From: Cyathus striatus
Taxonomy: Eukaryota; Basidiomycota; Agaricomycetes; Agaricales; Nidulariaceae
Length of the DNA stretch: 64,000 nt
Assembly (NCBI GenBank): GCA_025738555.1
Contig: JAOVFP010000010.1
Location: forward strand, 2,604,001-2,668,000
Direction: 5' to 3'
Positions 63,791 to 64,000 of this stretch are shown one piece after another. Every line of letters starts with the position of its first letter. The stretch's first letter is position 1. The notes beneath the pieces are model-generated. The model was given only the letters and a program-made list of their open reading frames with translations, was not told where the DNA came from and searched no databases. Both the position numbers and the translations under genes were made by a program.

Positions 63791-63997
63791 TGTAGAGGTT
63801 TTGGATCCTCTACGGAGTCTTACGAACACACAGCATAGTTCAGACCAGTTTATTCTGTCTACATGGGTGTAAAGGTAAGAGCTAAAGTACAAATATGCAA
63901 GAATACGGTATTTATATTAAGAGATGTAAAGTAGTATCAATATGTCCAAACACGGCAATGCCAAACATTGCCTATTATGACCGTATGAACCTCTACA
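63791..63997 (-). repeat. 5' LTR (right)
   Basis: 207 bp. Compared with the left LTR it has CA in place of CG at four sites and no other change. Only three bases of flank remain before the window ends. Confidence 0.95.
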
Positions 63998-64000
63998 CGG

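Larger units (their letters stand above)
53218..63997 (-). mobile_element. Ty3/gypsy chromovirus LTR retrotransposon, 10.78 kb
   Basis: Bounded by two 207-bp LTRs starting TGTAGAGG and ending CCTCTACA. Transcription would run on the minus strand, with the 5' LTR on the right. The internal region holds gag with a zinc knuckle, protease, RT, RNase H, integrase and a chromodomain-like end, then a long extra coding stretch. The order PR-RT-RH-IN and the chromodomain place it in the chromovirus branch of Ty3/gypsy. It is inserted in an ETF-QO pseudogene. Internal stops make it unable to move by itself. Confidence 0.95.

Overview
This window looks like a chromosome segment of a mushroom-forming basidiomycete (Agaricomycetes). 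The evidence is the set of families and their shape: many introns of about 45-90 nt with GT..AG ends and CTAAC-like branch sites, a fungus-specific FunK1-type kinase, a fungal alpha-kinase with a cysteine-rich start, three NACHT-WD40 STAND proteins, an intron-bearing DDE integrase, a DNA breaking-rejoining type tyrosine recombinase and a chromodomain Ty3/gypsy element. No species is assigned. No tRNA, rRNA or CRISPR was found.

Layout. 1-5.3 kb: an integrase fragment running off the left edge (minus), an alpha-kinase gene (plus) and two diverged copies of a ~400-bp LTR-like repeat. 6.4-25 kb is a conventional gene block: an O-methyltransferase with one in-frame stop, a long Gln/Pro-rich disordered protein, a FunK1-like kinase, an ~850-bp element with 52-bp inverted ends, a protein O-mannosyltransferase homologue whose first loop lacks the usual Asp-Glu motif, and the mitochondrial electron-transfer-flavoprotein:ubiquinone oxidoreductase.

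25.3-47.4 kb is an accessory region dominated by three paralogous, apparently intact NACHT-WD40 genes (1362, 1371 and 1342 aa by my splice models) with identical three-exon structure, in orientation -,+,-. These gene bodies and most of the DNA around them are almost free of CpG, while the 5.3 kb between genes 1 and 2, and the 5' ends of genes 1 and 3, keep CpG. A tyrosine recombinase relic beside gene 1 has lost key arginines through what look like CpG transitions.

47.4-64 kb holds two decayed partial copies of the ETF oxidoreductase gene in opposite orientations. One is split by a 10.78-kb Ty3/gypsy chromovirus (53218-63997, minus) with 207-bp LTRs, a polypurine tract and a matching target duplication as far as the window reaches. 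Its coding region is one frame of 3387 codons without a frameshift, covering gag, protease, RT, RNase H, integrase, chromodomain and a further ~975 codons of unknown function. I traced 22 internal stops: 21 are TGA. The four differences between its LTRs are all CpG to CpA. Together these point to CpG deamination (methylation-linked decay) as the main force on repeats here, and perhaps on the NACHT-WD40 genes.
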